A stretch of 38,007 bases of DNA from Chloroflexota bacterium (GCA_005882765.1 VBDV01000119.1:1-38007), one strand, 5' to 3'. Counted from the first letter of the stretch, positions 1-8,521 are shown. Numbers and translations are program-made. Notes: generated by a model from the letters alone, not told the origin.

Positions 1-86
1 CGGCGCGCATCCGTCGATTTGGGTACATCCAGCTCCTGGTCGGCGCGCTCATCATTCTTGCGATGGTGACCGCCCGCTTGAGCTAG
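1..86 (+). CDS. C-terminal end of a truncated membrane protein
   Basis: An open frame enters from the left edge and stops at TAG (84-86). The visible residues read ARIRRFGYIQLLVGALIILAMVTARLS, a short basic stretch followed by about 17 hydrophobic residues, which looks like a final membrane helix with a very short tail. The rest of the gene lies outside the window, so the family cannot be named. Only the reading frame and the hydrophobic character support the call. A chance open frame is possible. Confidence 0.4.
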   Translation, partial: ARIRRFGYIQLLVGALIILAMVTARLS

Positions 87-106
87 GAAGCCGCGATCAG
101 TCCAAA

Positions 107-131
107 TGAAAGAAGCGCGACGATTCTTTCA
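107..131. terminator. Inverted repeat between convergent genes, possible bidirectional terminator
   Basis: TGAAAGAA and TTCTTTCA form a perfect 8-bp inverted repeat around a 9-nt loop. It lies between the end of the plus-strand partial gene and the end of the minus-strand gene that follows. There is no clear T tract on either side, so intrinsic termination is only a possibility. Confidence 0.3.
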
Positions 132-159
132 CTGGCTGTGAAAGGTGTCGGCTCGGGTC

Positions 160-807
160 TTAGTCAACTTCGCCGGCTATCAGTCTCAGCATTGATCTGA
201 CCCGTTCCCAAAGCGTGCGTCGGGCCGGGGGTTGGTAAGTCCCTGTGGCGATCGGAACGGTCGGATAAGCCGCGCGGAACTTGGCAACGGCGTCCGCGAC
301 CACGCTGGAGTGGCCACGATCAGGCGACCAAAGAGTGACGCCTTCGATGTCGCGTGCTATCGCTCGGACCCGAGCCTCCATCTCATCGAAAGAGCTGAAG
401 TCGCCGCGCAAGATATCGGACCCGAATTCCCTGAGGGCCTTTGCCTGGCTTTGGAGTTGGGTCGCGATCGCCGTGTCGCTCTGTCCTTTCTGCTCCTTCA
501 GCTCGCTCCAGAGTTCAGGGGCACGGATCATCAGAAGGTTCCCAAGGCCAAACTTGTGCAGCTTCGGTGTCTCCGAGACGAAGACGACAGTCGGAGGCCG
601 AGCGCCCTCGACGAGGCGGATGATGTCCGTCTCTAGCCGGTCGAACTCCTCGCTGCAGGCGATCTTGATCGCGGTCGTCGAGTTCTGATAGGTGACGCTC
701 GTTTCCCACCAGTTCTCGTCCGACCAGTCGACGATCTCACACCCGAATTCGGTCCGTAGGTAGCCGAAATGAGGGTCGACGCGCCGCCCCCAGTGCTTGG
801 CGTCCAT
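160..807 (-). CDS. Hypothetical protein, 215 aa
   Basis: The frame opens with ATG at 805-807 and stops with TAA. I do not recognise the family. The protein is soluble, with no signal peptide or membrane segment. It is rich in tryptophan near the N-terminus (VDWSDENWWETS) and has a mixed alpha/beta pattern containing a hydrophobic strand PPTVVFVSETPKL, followed by a charged helical middle. The C-terminal end is basic (RRTLWERVRSMLRLIAGEVD) and could be amphipathic. It stands alone on the minus strand between plus-strand genes. Its base composition appears somewhat lower in GC than the core genes of the window, which would fit an acquired gene but proves nothing. The opposite-strand frames here are shadows. 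Confidence 0.6.
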   Translation of the reverse strand: MDAKHWGRRVDPHFGYLRTEFGCEIVDWSDENWWETSVTYQNSTTAIKIACSEEFDRLETDIIRLVEGARPPTVVFVSETPKLHKFGLGNLLMIRAPELWSELKEQKGQSDTAIATQLQSQAKALREFGSDILRGDFSSFDEMEARVRAIARDIEGVTLWSPDRGHSSVVADAVAKFRAAYPTVPIATGTYQPPARRTLWERVRSMLRLIAGEVD

Positions 808-945
808 CTACCGGATTCTCGCCGCATCGTTCGGGTAGAGGCCAGCGGGATGGCCATTTCGATCTCAATCCGGTCCCCGGGAACCGCGTAGGCCCCCTGT
901 CGTCATACAGAGCATTCCCGGCTCAGGGCCGGAGAGGAGGCTGGT

Positions 946-1977
946 ATGCGTGGGTTCCTCGCGGGTCTCGCCGCGGTCGCCGCGGCGCTCATCGTCACAG
1001 CGCAGCCGGCCGCGGCCTGCGCGGGCCTCATCGGCCCCAACGGCGCGGTCAACCTGCTACGCACCACGACGTTCGCGGGCTATCACGACGGCATCGAGCA
1101 CTACGTCACGTCGTTCCAGTTCGCCGGAGGCTCGGGACAGTTCGGATCGCTCATCCCATTGCCGGGCGTCCCGGACAAGGTCGAGAAGGGGGGCGACTGG
1201 ACGCTCCAGCGTCTCATCCGCGAAACGAACCCGATCGTTCGGAATGATGCACGTTCGTTGTTCGCAGTGGCGGCACCGCAGGGCGTTCAGGTTCTCATGG
1301 AAGTTCGGATCGACGCGCTCGACATCACCGTCCTCAAGGGCGGCGGCCCCGAGGTTGGTCGGTGGGCCACCGAGCACGGCTTCCGTCTCCCACCGGCCGC
1401 GCCCGAGGTCCTCGACTTCTACGCAAACCGCAGCCCGATCTTCCTCGCGGCAGTCTTCGATGCTGACGCCGCGAAGGCTCGCGGGCAGCGGATCGGCGAC
1501 GGCACGCCGGTTCACGTGACGATCCCCACGGCGAACCCGTGGGTGCCGCTCCGCATCCTCGGCCTCGGCAAGAACGCCGACGATCGCATCGATGCCGACG
1601 TGTATCTCCTCACGGACCAGCGCCCCGCGCTTCTCCCCTACCCGTTCGCGAACGGCATGCGCCTCGACCACAGCGCGGCGGCCACGAGCGCACTCTTGAC
1701 CGATCTTCGATCTGACAAGGGCATGGGCTGGATCCCGCAGTCGGGGTGGCTCACGAAGATCGCGATCGACGCGTCCGCGAGCCAGCTCACGTACGACCTC
1801 GCCGTCGACACGAAGGGCACGAGCCCGTCGCGAGTCGCGGCCGGCCTGCAGGCCCCTCCGAGCCCGACGAGCTCGTCGGGTCAGCCCTCGAGCGACCAGA
1901 TCGCGCTCATCGGCATCGCACTCGCGTCCCTCGGGGCGATCGTCATCCTCCGCAAGTCGCAATCGGTGACCGCGTGA
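946..1977 (+). CDS. DUF2330-type exported, membrane-anchored protein
   Basis: This 343-residue protein resembles the uncharacterised DUF2330 family. It starts with a Sec signal peptide (MRGFLAGLAAVAAALIVTAQPAAA) cleaved before or near CAGLIGPNGAVNL. A long extracytoplasmic domain follows. At the C-terminus a Ser/Pro/Gly linker leads into one membrane helix (IALIGIALASLGAIVIL) with a basic stop-transfer tail. The ATG follows a strong Shine-Dalgarno, GAGGAGG, at good spacing. Its stop overlaps the GTG of the next gene (GTGA), so the two are translationally coupled. No function is established for the family. The pairing with a cupredoxin suggests a cell-surface redox or metal role, which is inference only. 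Confidence 0.8.
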   Translation: MRGFLAGLAAVAAALIVTAQPAAACAGLIGPNGAVNLLRTTTFAGYHDGIEHYVTSFQFAGGSGQFGSLIPLPGVPDKVEKGGDWTLQRLIRETNPIVRNDARSLFAVAAPQGVQVLMEVRIDALDITVLKGGGPEVGRWATEHGFRLPPAAPEVLDFYANRSPIFLAAVFDADAAKARGQRIGDGTPVHVTIPTANPWVPLRILGLGKNADDRIDADVYLLTDQRPALLPYPFANGMRLDHSAAATSALLTDLRSDKGMGWIPQSGWLTKIAIDASASQLTYDLAVDTKGTSPSRVAAGLQAPPSPTSSSGQPSSDQIALIGIALASLGAIVILRKSQSVTA

Positions 1978-2384
1978 TCGTCCGCACGATCGTCGCATTG
2001 GCGCTCGCCGCACTCGCGGCGAGCGCCTGCACGACAGCCAGCGCGGCACAGCTTCCGACCCACATCGCGATCCGCATCCACTACTCGCATTTCGACCAGA
2101 CCAAGATCGACGTCCCGATGGGCGTGCCGGTCACGTTCACACTCGTCAACGACGATCCCATCGACCACGAATGGCTCATCGGCGACGAGGCCTTCCACGC
2201 ACGCCACCGCGCTGGCACCGAGGCGGTGCACGGCGATCGTCCGAATGAGATCTCGCTGCCGCCCTTCAGCATCAAGACGACGACGCTCACCTTCGACAGG
2301 CCGGGCCCGCTCACCTTCATCTGCCACTTCCCGCAGCACGAGGCCTACGGAATGGTCGGCGTGGTGATGGTGAAACCCGGCTAA
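1974..2384 (+). CDS. Exported cupredoxin (type 1 copper protein)
   Basis: The protein has 136 residues when started at the GTG at 1974, which overlaps the stop of the upstream gene as GTGA. The ORF track extends it upstream to 1746, but that extra part overlaps the DUF2330 gene and reads as low-complexity shadow. The N-terminus is a signal sequence (VIVRTIVALALAALAASACTTASA). It may be a lipoprotein signal with Cys after ASA, or a Sec signal cleaved after ASA. The mature domain carries the blue-copper ligand set: a His in DHEW, then C-x4-H-x4-M in CHFPQHEAYGM near the end. That C-to-H-to-M spacing resembles auracyanin and azurin-like cupredoxins rather than plastocyanin. The likely role is electron transfer outside the membrane. 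Confidence 0.8.
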   Translation: MIVRTIVALALAALAASACTTASAAQLPTHIAIRIHYSHFDQTKIDVPMGVPVTFTLVNDDPIDHEWLIGDEAFHARHRAGTEAVHGDRPNEISLPPFSIKTTTLTFDRPGPLTFICHFPQHEAYGMVGVVMVKPG

Positions 2385-2413
2385 GCGCGTACGAGTTCGA
2401 TCCCAGAACTCGG

Positions 2414-3571
2414 ATGACGGACCTGAGTAAACCAGCGATGCTCAGGCGAGTGCGCTTCTCGATCGTCGCGACCTTCGTCGTCGTGCTCGCTAGCGCTTGC
2501 GTCCCGGCACCGGTAGCCCCAACGGCGACTCCCGTACCAGCCTCCCCATCGTTTGTGGCGGCGCCGAGCGCGACGACCCCGCCGCCAGCACGGAAGTTGA
2601 CCCGTCCCGCACCTTTCCACGGCGACCCGCCAATCCTGCTGCGGGCTCTGCCAGAGGCCGGGACCTTCGCGTCCCGGTCTGGACAGTGGAGGTACGACGG
2701 CGTGCACGGGACACTCGAGCAAGCTCCCACGACCGACGAACCCCTGGAGCATCCGGCGCCTTCGGGGACGCTCGTGGCTATCGAGCACCAGGGACGGACG
2801 CCCGCCGGATACGCGATCTCTAACGAGCTCGCGATCCGCGACGGAGCTGGCGGACCTGAGCGGGTCGTGTACCGCGCGCCGGAGCTCTTCTACTGGTCGG
2901 GCTGGTCGCCCGATGGCCGGTACACCGCCGTCTGGGAGGTCGACTTCTATAGCGGCTCGGTCGACCTCGATGGCCGTCCGCTGCTGGTCATCGACGCGGC
3001 GACCGGGACGAAGGTCACGCTCGGGCGGACGCTCCTGTACGGCAGCACCGCCTGGACGCCGCCGCACGCCCTGGCTTTCGTCGCCGGCCTCGGGCGGGCG
3101 GTCTGGGAGGACAAGCGGCTCAGGCTGTGGTCACCTGAGAACGGAATCCGGGACCTCACCCCGCAAGGGGTCGCGAGCTTCGCGCCCGCGTGGAGCGGCG
3201 ACGGCCAGTCACTCTACTTCGCGAGCGGGCCGTCAGGCGACTACGACCCGCTCGTGGTGTTCGCCGGGCGGGGGGTCGGAGACCGGCGAATTGCGGTGCT
3301 GAATGTGGCGACGGGCGCGCTGCGTTCCCTCCCACATGAGCCTGGCTATGTCGAGGAGGGTGCGCGCCCATCCCACGACGGCACGCGGCTCCTGGTGCTA
3401 CGGCGGAAGACTGTCCCATCGACGGATCTGCACTCGATCGCTGACGCGCCGATCGAGGTCTGGCTGACCGACGCGGACGGCGCTCACGGCACGGCACTGA
3501 TGCGGGTCACGAACAGCTTCGGCTACTACGGGTGGGATCCGGGTCCATCCGAGTGGGACTGGTCGGAGTGA
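2414..3571 (+). CDS. Lipoprotein with TolB/WD40-like beta-propeller
   Basis: The protein has 385 residues from the ATG at 2414. A second ATG at 2438 (MLRRVRFS) sits closer to the signal sequence and may be the true start. The signal peptide ends in a lipobox, LASAC, followed by a Pro/Ala/Thr-rich tether. The rest has repeated blade-like units with motifs such as GWSPDGRYTAVW, WSGDGQSLYFASGPSGDYDP and PSHDGTRLLVLRR, typical of six-bladed TolB-like propellers that bind proteins or polysaccharides at the cell surface. No catalytic residues are evident. It follows the cupredoxin by 29 nt on the same strand and may share its transcript. The specific ligand cannot be told. Confidence 0.7.
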   Translation: MTDLSKPAMLRRVRFSIVATFVVVLASACVPAPVAPTATPVPASPSFVAAPSATTPPPARKLTRPAPFHGDPPILLRALPEAGTFASRSGQWRYDGVHGTLEQAPTTDEPLEHPAPSGTLVAIEHQGRTPAGYAISNELAIRDGAGGPERVVYRAPELFYWSGWSPDGRYTAVWEVDFYSGSVDLDGRPLLVIDAATGTKVTLGRTLLYGSTAWTPPHALAFVAGLGRAVWEDKRLRLWSPENGIRDLTPQGVASFAPAWSGDGQSLYFASGPSGDYDPLVVFAGRGVGDRRIAVLNVATGALRSLPHEPGYVEEGARPSHDGTRLLVLRRKTVPSTDLHSIADAPIEVWLTDADGAHGTALMRVTNSFGYYGWDPGPSEWDWSE

Positions 3572-3595
3572 GGAGCTAGCCGGACTGCGACGACA

Positions 3596-3835
3596 TCAGC
3601 TTGGAGAGCCCTCCGGCGCGACTTCGCGCGGGTGAACGGCCTCGACGAGCTTCAGGTCCGTGAGGGCAACCGGCTCGATCGCCTCCCATTCGTGGTCCGT
3701 CCGCGATCCGGCGGGGCAATAGGCCCACACGCCGTCATGGATCGTGACGGGGTTGACGGCAGCGAGCCTCGCGGTCCGACTCGCAGTCACATGGGCCTGC
3801 GCCCGACAGACATATCGGACGAGATCGGTGTTCAT
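3596..3835 (-). CDS. Small conserved-looking hypothetical protein, 79 aa
   Basis: The ORF track reports a 211-residue frame (3596-4231), but its first part is antisense to dnaK and low in complexity. The credible protein starts at the internal ATG at 3833-3835 (MNTDLVRYVCRAQAHVTASR) and is 79 residues long. It is soluble and has two cysteines, in RYVCRAQ and WAYCPAG, with a DHEWEAIEP segment after the second. This balanced composition is unlike the shadow frames. It lies beyond the dnaK terminator, converges with the beta-propeller lipoprotein gene, and is probably transcribed alone. The function is unknown, and two cysteines are too few to claim a metal site. Confidence 0.55.
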   Translation of the reverse strand: MNTDLVRYVCRAQAHVTASRTARLAAVNPVTIHDGVWAYCPAGSRTDHEWEAIEPVALTDLKLVEAVHPREVAPEGSPS

Positions 3836-3917
3836 CCCCACGCCACCGCCTACCGGTATTTGCTGCTTGCTCGACGAGCATACGTCCAGGCGCCTCCCGT
3901 GCAAGTTTCTGGCAGGT

Positions 3918-3947
3918 AAAAACCGAAAAGGCGGAGCGGCCTCCGCC
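3918..3947 (-). terminator. Rho-independent terminator of the hrcA-grpE-dnaK operon
   Basis: On the minus strand, GGCGGAG and CTCCGCC form a 7-bp GC-rich stem with a 4-nt loop. It begins 30 nt beyond the dnaK stop and is followed by TTTTCGGTTTTT. The stem plus T tract is a classical intrinsic terminator. Confidence 0.85.
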
Positions 3948-3977
3948 GCGCCGCCTTCCCGATAGAGCATCGCCGTG

Positions 3978-5912
3978 CTAGCTCTGCTCCTTGAACTCGC
4001 CTTCGATCGTGTCGCCGTCGCGCTTTGCGCCGGCGCCCGCGGGCTCGCCCTCGGTCTGCTCGGCCCCGGGTTGGGCCGGCTGTTCCGCCTGCTGCTTGGC
4101 CTGCTCCTGCTGGTACATGACCTCGCCGATCTTCGTCGAGGATGCCCGCAGTGCCTCCGTCGCCGACTTGATCCGCTCGACATCGTCCGTCTTGAGTGCG
4201 TCGCGTAGCGCCGCGAGCTTCTCCTCGACATCCTTTTTGGTGTCGGCAGGGACTTTGTCGCCGAGATCCTTGAGCGTCTTCTCGATGGAGTAGGCCATCG
4301 TGTCGCCCTGGTTCCGGGCCTCGATCTTTTCGCGGTTGCGGCGGTCCTCCTCGGCGTGCGCCTCGGCGTCCTTCACCAGACGCGAGACCTCGTCCTTGGA
4401 GAGGCCGCTCGATGCGGTGATGGTGACGTGCTGCTCGCGTCCGGTGGCCTTGTCGCGCGCCTTGACGTTGACGATGCCGTTCGCATCGATATCGAACGAC
4501 ACCTCGATCTGCGGGATGCCCCGTGGTGCGGGCGCGATCCCGTCGAGGACGAACCGCGCGAGACTCTTGTTGTCCGCGGCGAGCTCGCGCTCGCCCTGGG
4601 TGACGTGGATCTCCACCTGCGTCTGCGCGTCCGACGCGGTGGTGAAGACCTGCGACTTCGAGGTCGGGATCGTCGTGTTCCGCTCGATGAGCTTCGTGGC
4701 GACGCCACCGAGCGTCTCGATGCCGAGCGAGAGCGGGGTCACATCGAGGAGAAGCACGTCCTTCACCTCGCCCTTGAGCACGCCCGCCTGGATGGCCGCG
4801 CCGACGGCGACGACCTCGTCCGGGTTCACGCTCTGGTTCGGCTGCTTGCCGTTGAAGAGCTTCTTCACCGTCTCGACCACGAGCGGCATGCGCGTCTGGC
4901 CGCCGACGAGGACGACCTCGTTGATCTGATCCGCGGTGTGGCCGGCGTCCTTCAACGCCTGCTTCACCGGTGAGGTCGTCTTGTCGACGAGATCGCCCAC
5001 GAGCTGCTCGAGCTTCGAGCGGGTCAGCGTCATGACGAGGTGCTTCGGGCCGGACTGGTCCGCGGTGATGAACGGCAGATTGACCTCGGTCTGCTGCGTC
5101 GAGCTCAGCTCGATCTTCGCCTTCTCCGCGGCTTCCTTGAGCCGCTGCAGAGCCTGCCGATCGTTGCGCAGGTCGATGCCCTGGTCCTTCTTGAACTCGT
5201 CGATGAGCCAGTCGATCACACGCTGGTCGAAGTCGTCGCCGCCGAGGTGTGTGTCGCCGTTCGTGGCTTTCACCTCGAAGACACCTTCGCCGAGCTGGAG
5301 GACCGAAATGTCGAACGTGCCACCACCGAGGTCGTACACGGCGATGATCTCGTCCTTCTTCTTGTCCAGGCCGTACGCGAGGGATGCCGCGGTGGGCTCG
5401 TTGATGATCCGGAGAACCTCGAGACCCGCGATCTGACCCGCGTCCTTTGTCGCCTGGCGCTGCTGGTCGTCGAAGTAAGCCGGAACGGTGATGACCGCCT
5501 GCGTGACCTTCTCGCCGAGGTACGCCTCAGCATCGGTCTTGAGCTTCTGAAGGATCATTGCCGAGACCTCGGGCGGCGTGAGCTTCTGGCCGTTCCCGAG
5601 AACGATCTCGACGCCGCCGTTCGACGCCGGCTGAATCTTGTACGGGACCATCTTCACGGTCCGCTGGACTTCGGAGTCGGTGAAGCGCCGGCCCATGAGG
5701 CGCTTGACCGAGTAGATCGTGTTTTCGGGGTTCGTGATCGCTTGCCGCTTCGCGACCTGGCCGACGAGGCGCTCTCCGGTCTTCGTGAACGCCACGACCG
5801 ACGGCGTGATCCGTCCGCCCTCCGCGTTGGGGATGATCGTCGGCTCGCCACCTTCCATGTAGGCCATCGCCGAGTTCGTCGTTCCGAGATCGATGCCGAT
5901 CACTTTTGCCAT
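3978..5912 (-). CDS. dnaK: Chaperone protein DnaK (Hsp70)
   Basis: DnaK is the ATP-dependent Hsp70 chaperone that binds exposed hydrophobic segments of proteins with its GrpE and DnaJ partners. The start is the ATG at 5910-5912 ([17 protein letters not shown]), preceded by AAGGAG. The ORF track begins 10 residues too early, inside grpE. The 644-residue product has the nucleotide-binding domain with phosphate loop 1 (IDLGTTNS), [20 protein letters not shown], the [10 protein letters not shown]-like [13 protein letters not shown] and [10 protein letters not shown]. The substrate-binding domain ([14 protein letters not shown]) and a helical lid ending in GEFKEQS follow. It starts 1 nt after the grpE stop and is the last gene of the CIRCE-controlled operon. 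No dnaJ follows. Confidence 0.98.
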   Translation of the reverse strand: MAKVIGIDLGTTNSAMAYMEGGEPTIIPNAEGGRITPSVVAFTKTGERLVGQVAKRQAITNPENTIYSVKRLMGRRFTDSEVQRTVKMVPYKIQPASNGGVEIVLGNGQKLTPPEVSAMILQKLKTDAEAYLGEKVTQAVITVPAYFDDQQRQATKDAGQIAGLEVLRIINEPTAASLAYGLDKKKDEIIAVYDLGGGTFDISVLQLGEGVFEVKATNGDTHLGGDDFDQRVIDWLIDEFKKDQGIDLRNDRQALQRLKEAAEKAKIELSSTQQTEVNLPFITADQSGPKHLVMTLTRSKLEQLVGDLVDKTTSPVKQALKDAGHTADQINEVVLVGGQTRMPLVVETVKKLFNGKQPNQSVNPDEVVAVGAAIQAGVLKGEVKDVLLLDVTPLSLGIETLGGVATKLIERNTTIPTSKSQVFTTASDAQTQVEIHVTQGERELAADNKSLARFVLDGIAPAPRGIPQIEVSFDIDANGIVNVKARDKATGREQHVTITASSGLSKDEVSRLVKDAEAHAEEDRRNREKIEARNQGDTMAYSIEKTLKDLGDKVPADTKKDVEEKLAALRDALKTDDVERIKSATEALRASSTKIGEVMYQQEQAKQQAEQPAQPGAEQTEGEPAGAGAKRDGDTIEGEFKEQS

Positions 5913-5913
5913 T

Positions 5914-6489
5914 TCAGTTCTTCTCCTTGCCTTCGCTCCCACTCGAGACGGTGACGAGCGCCGGACGAATTAGCTTGTCGTGTAGCCGGTATGCCTTCTG
6001 GTGCTCCGCGATGATCGTTCCCTCGGGCTGGTCGGACGGGACGTGCGCGACGGCCTCGTGCTGGTAAGGGTCGAACGCGAGCCCGAGCGAGTCCACCGGC
6101 TTCAAGCCCTCGGCTTCGAGGATGCCGCGCAGCTTTCGCTCGAGAAGCCACATACCTTCGACCCACGGGGTCCCCTTGAGCTCTTCCGGGATCGTCGCGA
6201 GCGCGCGATCGAACCCGTCGAGGACATCGAGTATTTTCGAGATGAGGTCCGACTTCGCGAATTTGGCGAACTCGGTGCGCTCCGCCTCGTTGCGCTTGCG
6301 GTAGTTCGCGAAGTCCGCCGCCATACGCTTCAGATCGTTCGTGAGCTCTTCAGCTCTCTGGTCAGGTTGGCTGGCAGCCGGCGCCTCGGCGGCGGCCGCC
6401 TCCGTCTCCACATTCGCGTGCCCGTTGCCACCGCGCTCGCGCGAGCGCTGCTCGAGCAGCTCCTCCGCGCGGCGGATTTTGTCGTCCAT
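5914..6489 (-). CDS. grpE: Nucleotide exchange factor GrpE
   Basis: GrpE releases ADP from DnaK and so resets the chaperone cycle. The 191-residue protein has an Ala/Glu-rich N-terminus, then the long dimerising helix ([29 protein letters not shown]). The conserved core follows ([33 protein letters not shown]), with the small beta domain ending [20 protein letters not shown]. Its ATG overlaps the hrcA stop (TGATG), and its stop lies 1 nt before the dnaK start, so the three genes are translationally coupled. Length and motifs are normal for the family. Confidence 0.97.
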   Translation of the reverse strand: MDDKIRRAEELLEQRSRERGGNGHANVETEAAAAEAPAASQPDQRAEELTNDLKRMAADFANYRKRNEAERTEFAKFAKSDLISKILDVLDGFDRALATIPEELKGTPWVEGMWLLERKLRGILEAEGLKPVDSLGLAFDPYQHEAVAHVPSDQPEGTIIAEHQKAYRLHDKLIRPALVTVSSGSEGKEKN

Positions 6490-7541
6490 CAGCGTCCCTC
6501 CATGACTCGAACGAGGTCGCTCATGAGCGACCCCACGTAGCGGACCGCGCCGATCGACCGCGCGTAATCCATTCGCGTCGGGCCGACGACCCCCACGAAG
6601 CCGACCACGTCACCGCTTGCGCCGTAGCGCCCGATGACGAGGCTGCAGTCGCGGAGCGATTCGTGCCGGTGCTCTCGACCGATCGTGATGTGGACCTCGC
6701 CGTCGCCGAGGTCGAGCGGCAGGATCTCCGAGAGGCGGGTGTGATCCTCGAAGAGACTCAGCATCGCGCGGCTCCGGTCGCTCCCGGCGAACTCAGGCTG
6801 GGCCAGGATGTTCTGAAAGCCGTCCACGTACACCTCGCGTGCGCGAACCGTGTCGTACTCGTCGAGGATCCGAGCAAGGGCCCTGGTGATGTCGGCATCG
6901 GCGCCCTGTTCCGCGGCGGCCGCCTCGTGCACTTTCGTCGCCGTCGCGCCTCCGAGCGACTCGGTGAGCCGCGAAGAAAGCGTTCGCAGCTGCTCGGCCG
7001 TGGTGGGCGTCCCGAGCTCCAGAACCTGTTGGCGCACGGCGCCGCCGTCGGCCACCGCGACCAGGAGAACCCGCCGCTCCTGGATCGGAACGACCTCGAC
7101 GTGGCGGAGCGTTGTGCGCGTGCTCGCCGGCGGCGTGACGATCGAGGCCTCGGCCGTGAGCCGGGCGAGGCTCGATGCGGCGACGCGGAGCCACGCCGCC
7201 GTGTCCTGCAAGGCCTGCTGGAACTGGTGCGAGACGGTCACCTGCTCGTCGGCCCGGAGCGACGGGACCGGCATCAGCGTCTCGATGAAATAGCGGTACC
7301 CAAGATCGGTCGGCACCCGTCCAGCCGAGGTGTGCGGGTGCGTCAACAGACCGGCGTCCTCGAGCGCGGCGAGCTCGTTGCGGACGGTGGCCGGCGAAAC
7401 GTCGAGCCGGTACCCGCGGACGAGCTGCACCGAGGCCACGGGCTCGGCGGTCGCGATGTACTCGCGTATGACCGCGCCAAGGACCTGGCGGGCGCGCTGA
7501 TCGAGGTCCGGAAACTCAGCGGGATTGGGTTTCTTGGTCAA
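6489..7541 (-). CDS. hrcA: Heat-inducible transcription repressor HrcA
   Basis: HrcA binds CIRCE operators and represses class I heat-shock genes. The 350-residue product starts with a winged-helix domain (ARQVLGAVIREYIATAEPVASVQL, then SPATVRNELAALEDAGLLTHPHTSAGRVPTDLGYRYFIE). The GAF-like and C-terminal regions typical of the family follow (EFAGSDRSRAMLSLFEDHTRLSEIL; GVVGPTRMDYARSIGAVRYVGSLMSDL). The start codon is TTG at 7539-7541, because no ATG or GTG precedes the conserved helix. It is served by GGGAGAG six bases upstream, inside the CIRCE element. The gene is therefore autoregulated, and HrcA may also block ribosome access only indirectly through transcription. Confidence 0.96.
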   Translation of the reverse strand: MTKKPNPAEFPDLDQRARQVLGAVIREYIATAEPVASVQLVRGYRLDVSPATVRNELAALEDAGLLTHPHTSAGRVPTDLGYRYFIETLMPVPSLRADEQVTVSHQFQQALQDTAAWLRVAASSLARLTAEASIVTPPASTRTTLRHVEVVPIQERRVLLVAVADGGAVRQQVLELGTPTTAEQLRTLSSRLTESLGGATATKVHEAAAAEQGADADITRALARILDEYDTVRAREVYVDGFQNILAQPEFAGSDRSRAMLSLFEDHTRLSEILPLDLGDGEVHITIGREHRHESLRDCSLVIGRYGASGDVVGFVGVVGPTRMDYARSIGAVRYVGSLMSDLVRVMEGR

Positions 7542-7568
7542 TTAGCACTCTCCCATCGAGAGTGCTAA
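7542..7568 (-). promoter_or_regulatory. CIRCE operator of the hrcA operon
   Basis: TTAGCACTC-N9-GAGTGCTAA is an exact match to the CIRCE inverted repeat bound by HrcA. The element directly abuts the TTG start of hrcA, and its right half contains part of the Shine-Dalgarno sequence. Confidence 0.97.
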
Positions 7569-7569
7569 G

Positions 7570-7599
7570 AGCCTACCAAGGCGCGACCGTCGCCGTCAA
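7570..7599 (-). promoter_or_regulatory. Sigma-70-type promoter for hrcA-grpE-dnaK
   Basis: On the minus strand, TTGACG (7599-7594) and TAGGCT (7575-7570) are separated by 18 nt and match the housekeeping -35 and -10 boxes well. Transcription would start about 7 nt downstream, within CIRCE, so repressor binding would block initiation directly. The site is predicted from position and sequence only. Confidence 0.65.
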
Positions 7600-7690
7600 G
7601 GTCGTAACGCTCGCTGACTTGCCCGTGACCCTGGCACCCAGCGTGCTGGTTGCCTCGCGCGACGCGAACGTAGGGGTGGAGGTCCTGGCG

Positions 7691-8116
7691 ATGTTCTCCG
7701 AGTTCAAGACTTTCCTGCTCAAGGCGAACGTGCTCGCGCTGGCTCTCGCGTTCATCCTCGGCGTGGCTCTCGCGGCGGTGGTCAGCTCGCTGGTGAAAGA
7801 CATCATCTTGCCGCCCGTCGGGCTGCTTTTCGGCGGGGTCGATTTCAACAATCTGTTCATCGACCTCTCGGGCAAGCACCCGGCGAGTCTGAAGGCGGCC
7901 CAAGATGCGGGGCTCGCGACGATCAACTACGGCGTGTTCATCAACACGGTGATCGTGTTCATCATCGTGGCGTTCGTCGTGTTCCTGATCGCCCGGTCCT
8001 TCATACCGAAGGCGGCGCCGACGAAGATGTGCCAGTTCTGCGGCGAGGAGATTCTCGCGTCGGCGACACGGTGCCGCTACTGCACGAGCCAGCTGACGGC
8101 TGGCGCGCGCGCGTAG
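7691..8116 (+). CDS. mscL: Large-conductance mechanosensitive channel MscL with C-terminal zinc ribbon
   Basis: MscL opens under membrane tension to release solutes during hypoosmotic shock. The start is the ATG at 7691 (MFSEFKTFLLKANVLALALAFILG), preceded by GGAGG at ideal spacing. The ORF track starts 43 residues too early. The N-terminal helix and TM1 lie at residues 5-45, the periplasmic loop at 50-80 and TM2 at 82-105. Instead of the usual charged C-terminal helical bundle, residues 113-135 form a zinc-ribbon-like module with C114-x2-C117 and C128-x2-C131 (CQFCGEE...CRYC). The product has 141 residues. The gene converges exactly on the response regulator gene, with no base between the two stops. 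Confidence 0.93.
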   Translation: MFSEFKTFLLKANVLALALAFILGVALAAVVSSLVKDIILPPVGLLFGGVDFNNLFIDLSGKHPASLKAAQDAGLATINYGVFINTVIVFIIVAFVVFLIARSFIPKAAPTKMCQFCGEEILASATRCRYCTSQLTAGARA

Positions 8117-8512
8117 TTACGCGGCGGTCGGCGAGAGGAGCGCGCGGACACGGGTGATGAGGTCGTCGAGCTCGAACGGCTTCGTCACGTAGTCGGCCGC
8201 GCCGAGCTCGGTCGCGTAGAGACGCTCGGACATCCCGAAGATCGCGGTCACCACGATCACCGGAAGGTGCGATATTCGGCCATCCGCGCGGAGCTCGCGC
8301 AGCACCGAGAAGCCGTCCCGCTTCGGCATCATGAGGTCGAGGACCATCACCGAGGGTGAGAGATCGTCGACATCCCGCATGGCCTCATCGCCGTCGTGCG
8401 CGAGCTTGGCGTCGAGGCCGTCGTCCTTCAGGGCGGTCAGCATGACGTCGCCCAGGGTCGGGTCGTCTTCGACGACCAGCACGAGCGGCCGCTTCCGCGG
8501 CGGGGTTGCCAC
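8117..8512 (-). CDS. Single-domain response regulator (CheY-like receiver)
   Basis: This 131-residue protein is a lone receiver domain that would be phosphorylated by a histidine kinase and pass the signal on by protein contact. The acidic pocket is E15-D16-D17, the phospho-acceptor is D59 (VLDLMMP), the switch Thr is T89 (VVTA) and the invariant lysine is K111 (TKPF). No output domain follows. The start is GTG at 8510-8512. A GGAGA Shine-Dalgarno lies about 10 nt upstream, inside the 3' arm of a perfect hairpin. No kinase gene is adjacent. It probably follows the Crp-type gene on the same transcript. Confidence 0.93.
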   Translation of the reverse strand: MATPPRKRPLVLVVEDDPTLGDVMLTALKDDGLDAKLAHDGDEAMRDVDDLSPSVMVLDLMMPKRDGFSVLRELRADGRISHLPVIVVTAIFGMSERLYATELGAADYVTKPFELDDLITRVRALLSPTAA

Positions 8513-8521
8513 CTAGATCAA

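Noticed and set aside
5040-5954. 304-aa plus-strand ORF
   Set aside because: It is antisense to dnaK and grpE, with Leu/Arg/Asp-rich low-information sequence, so it is a shadow of a GC-rich gene.
7562-7690. N-terminal extension of MscL in the track
   Set aside because: It would start inside CIRCE, lacks a ribosome site and gives 43 residues not seen in MscL. The ATG at 7691 has a good GGAGG.
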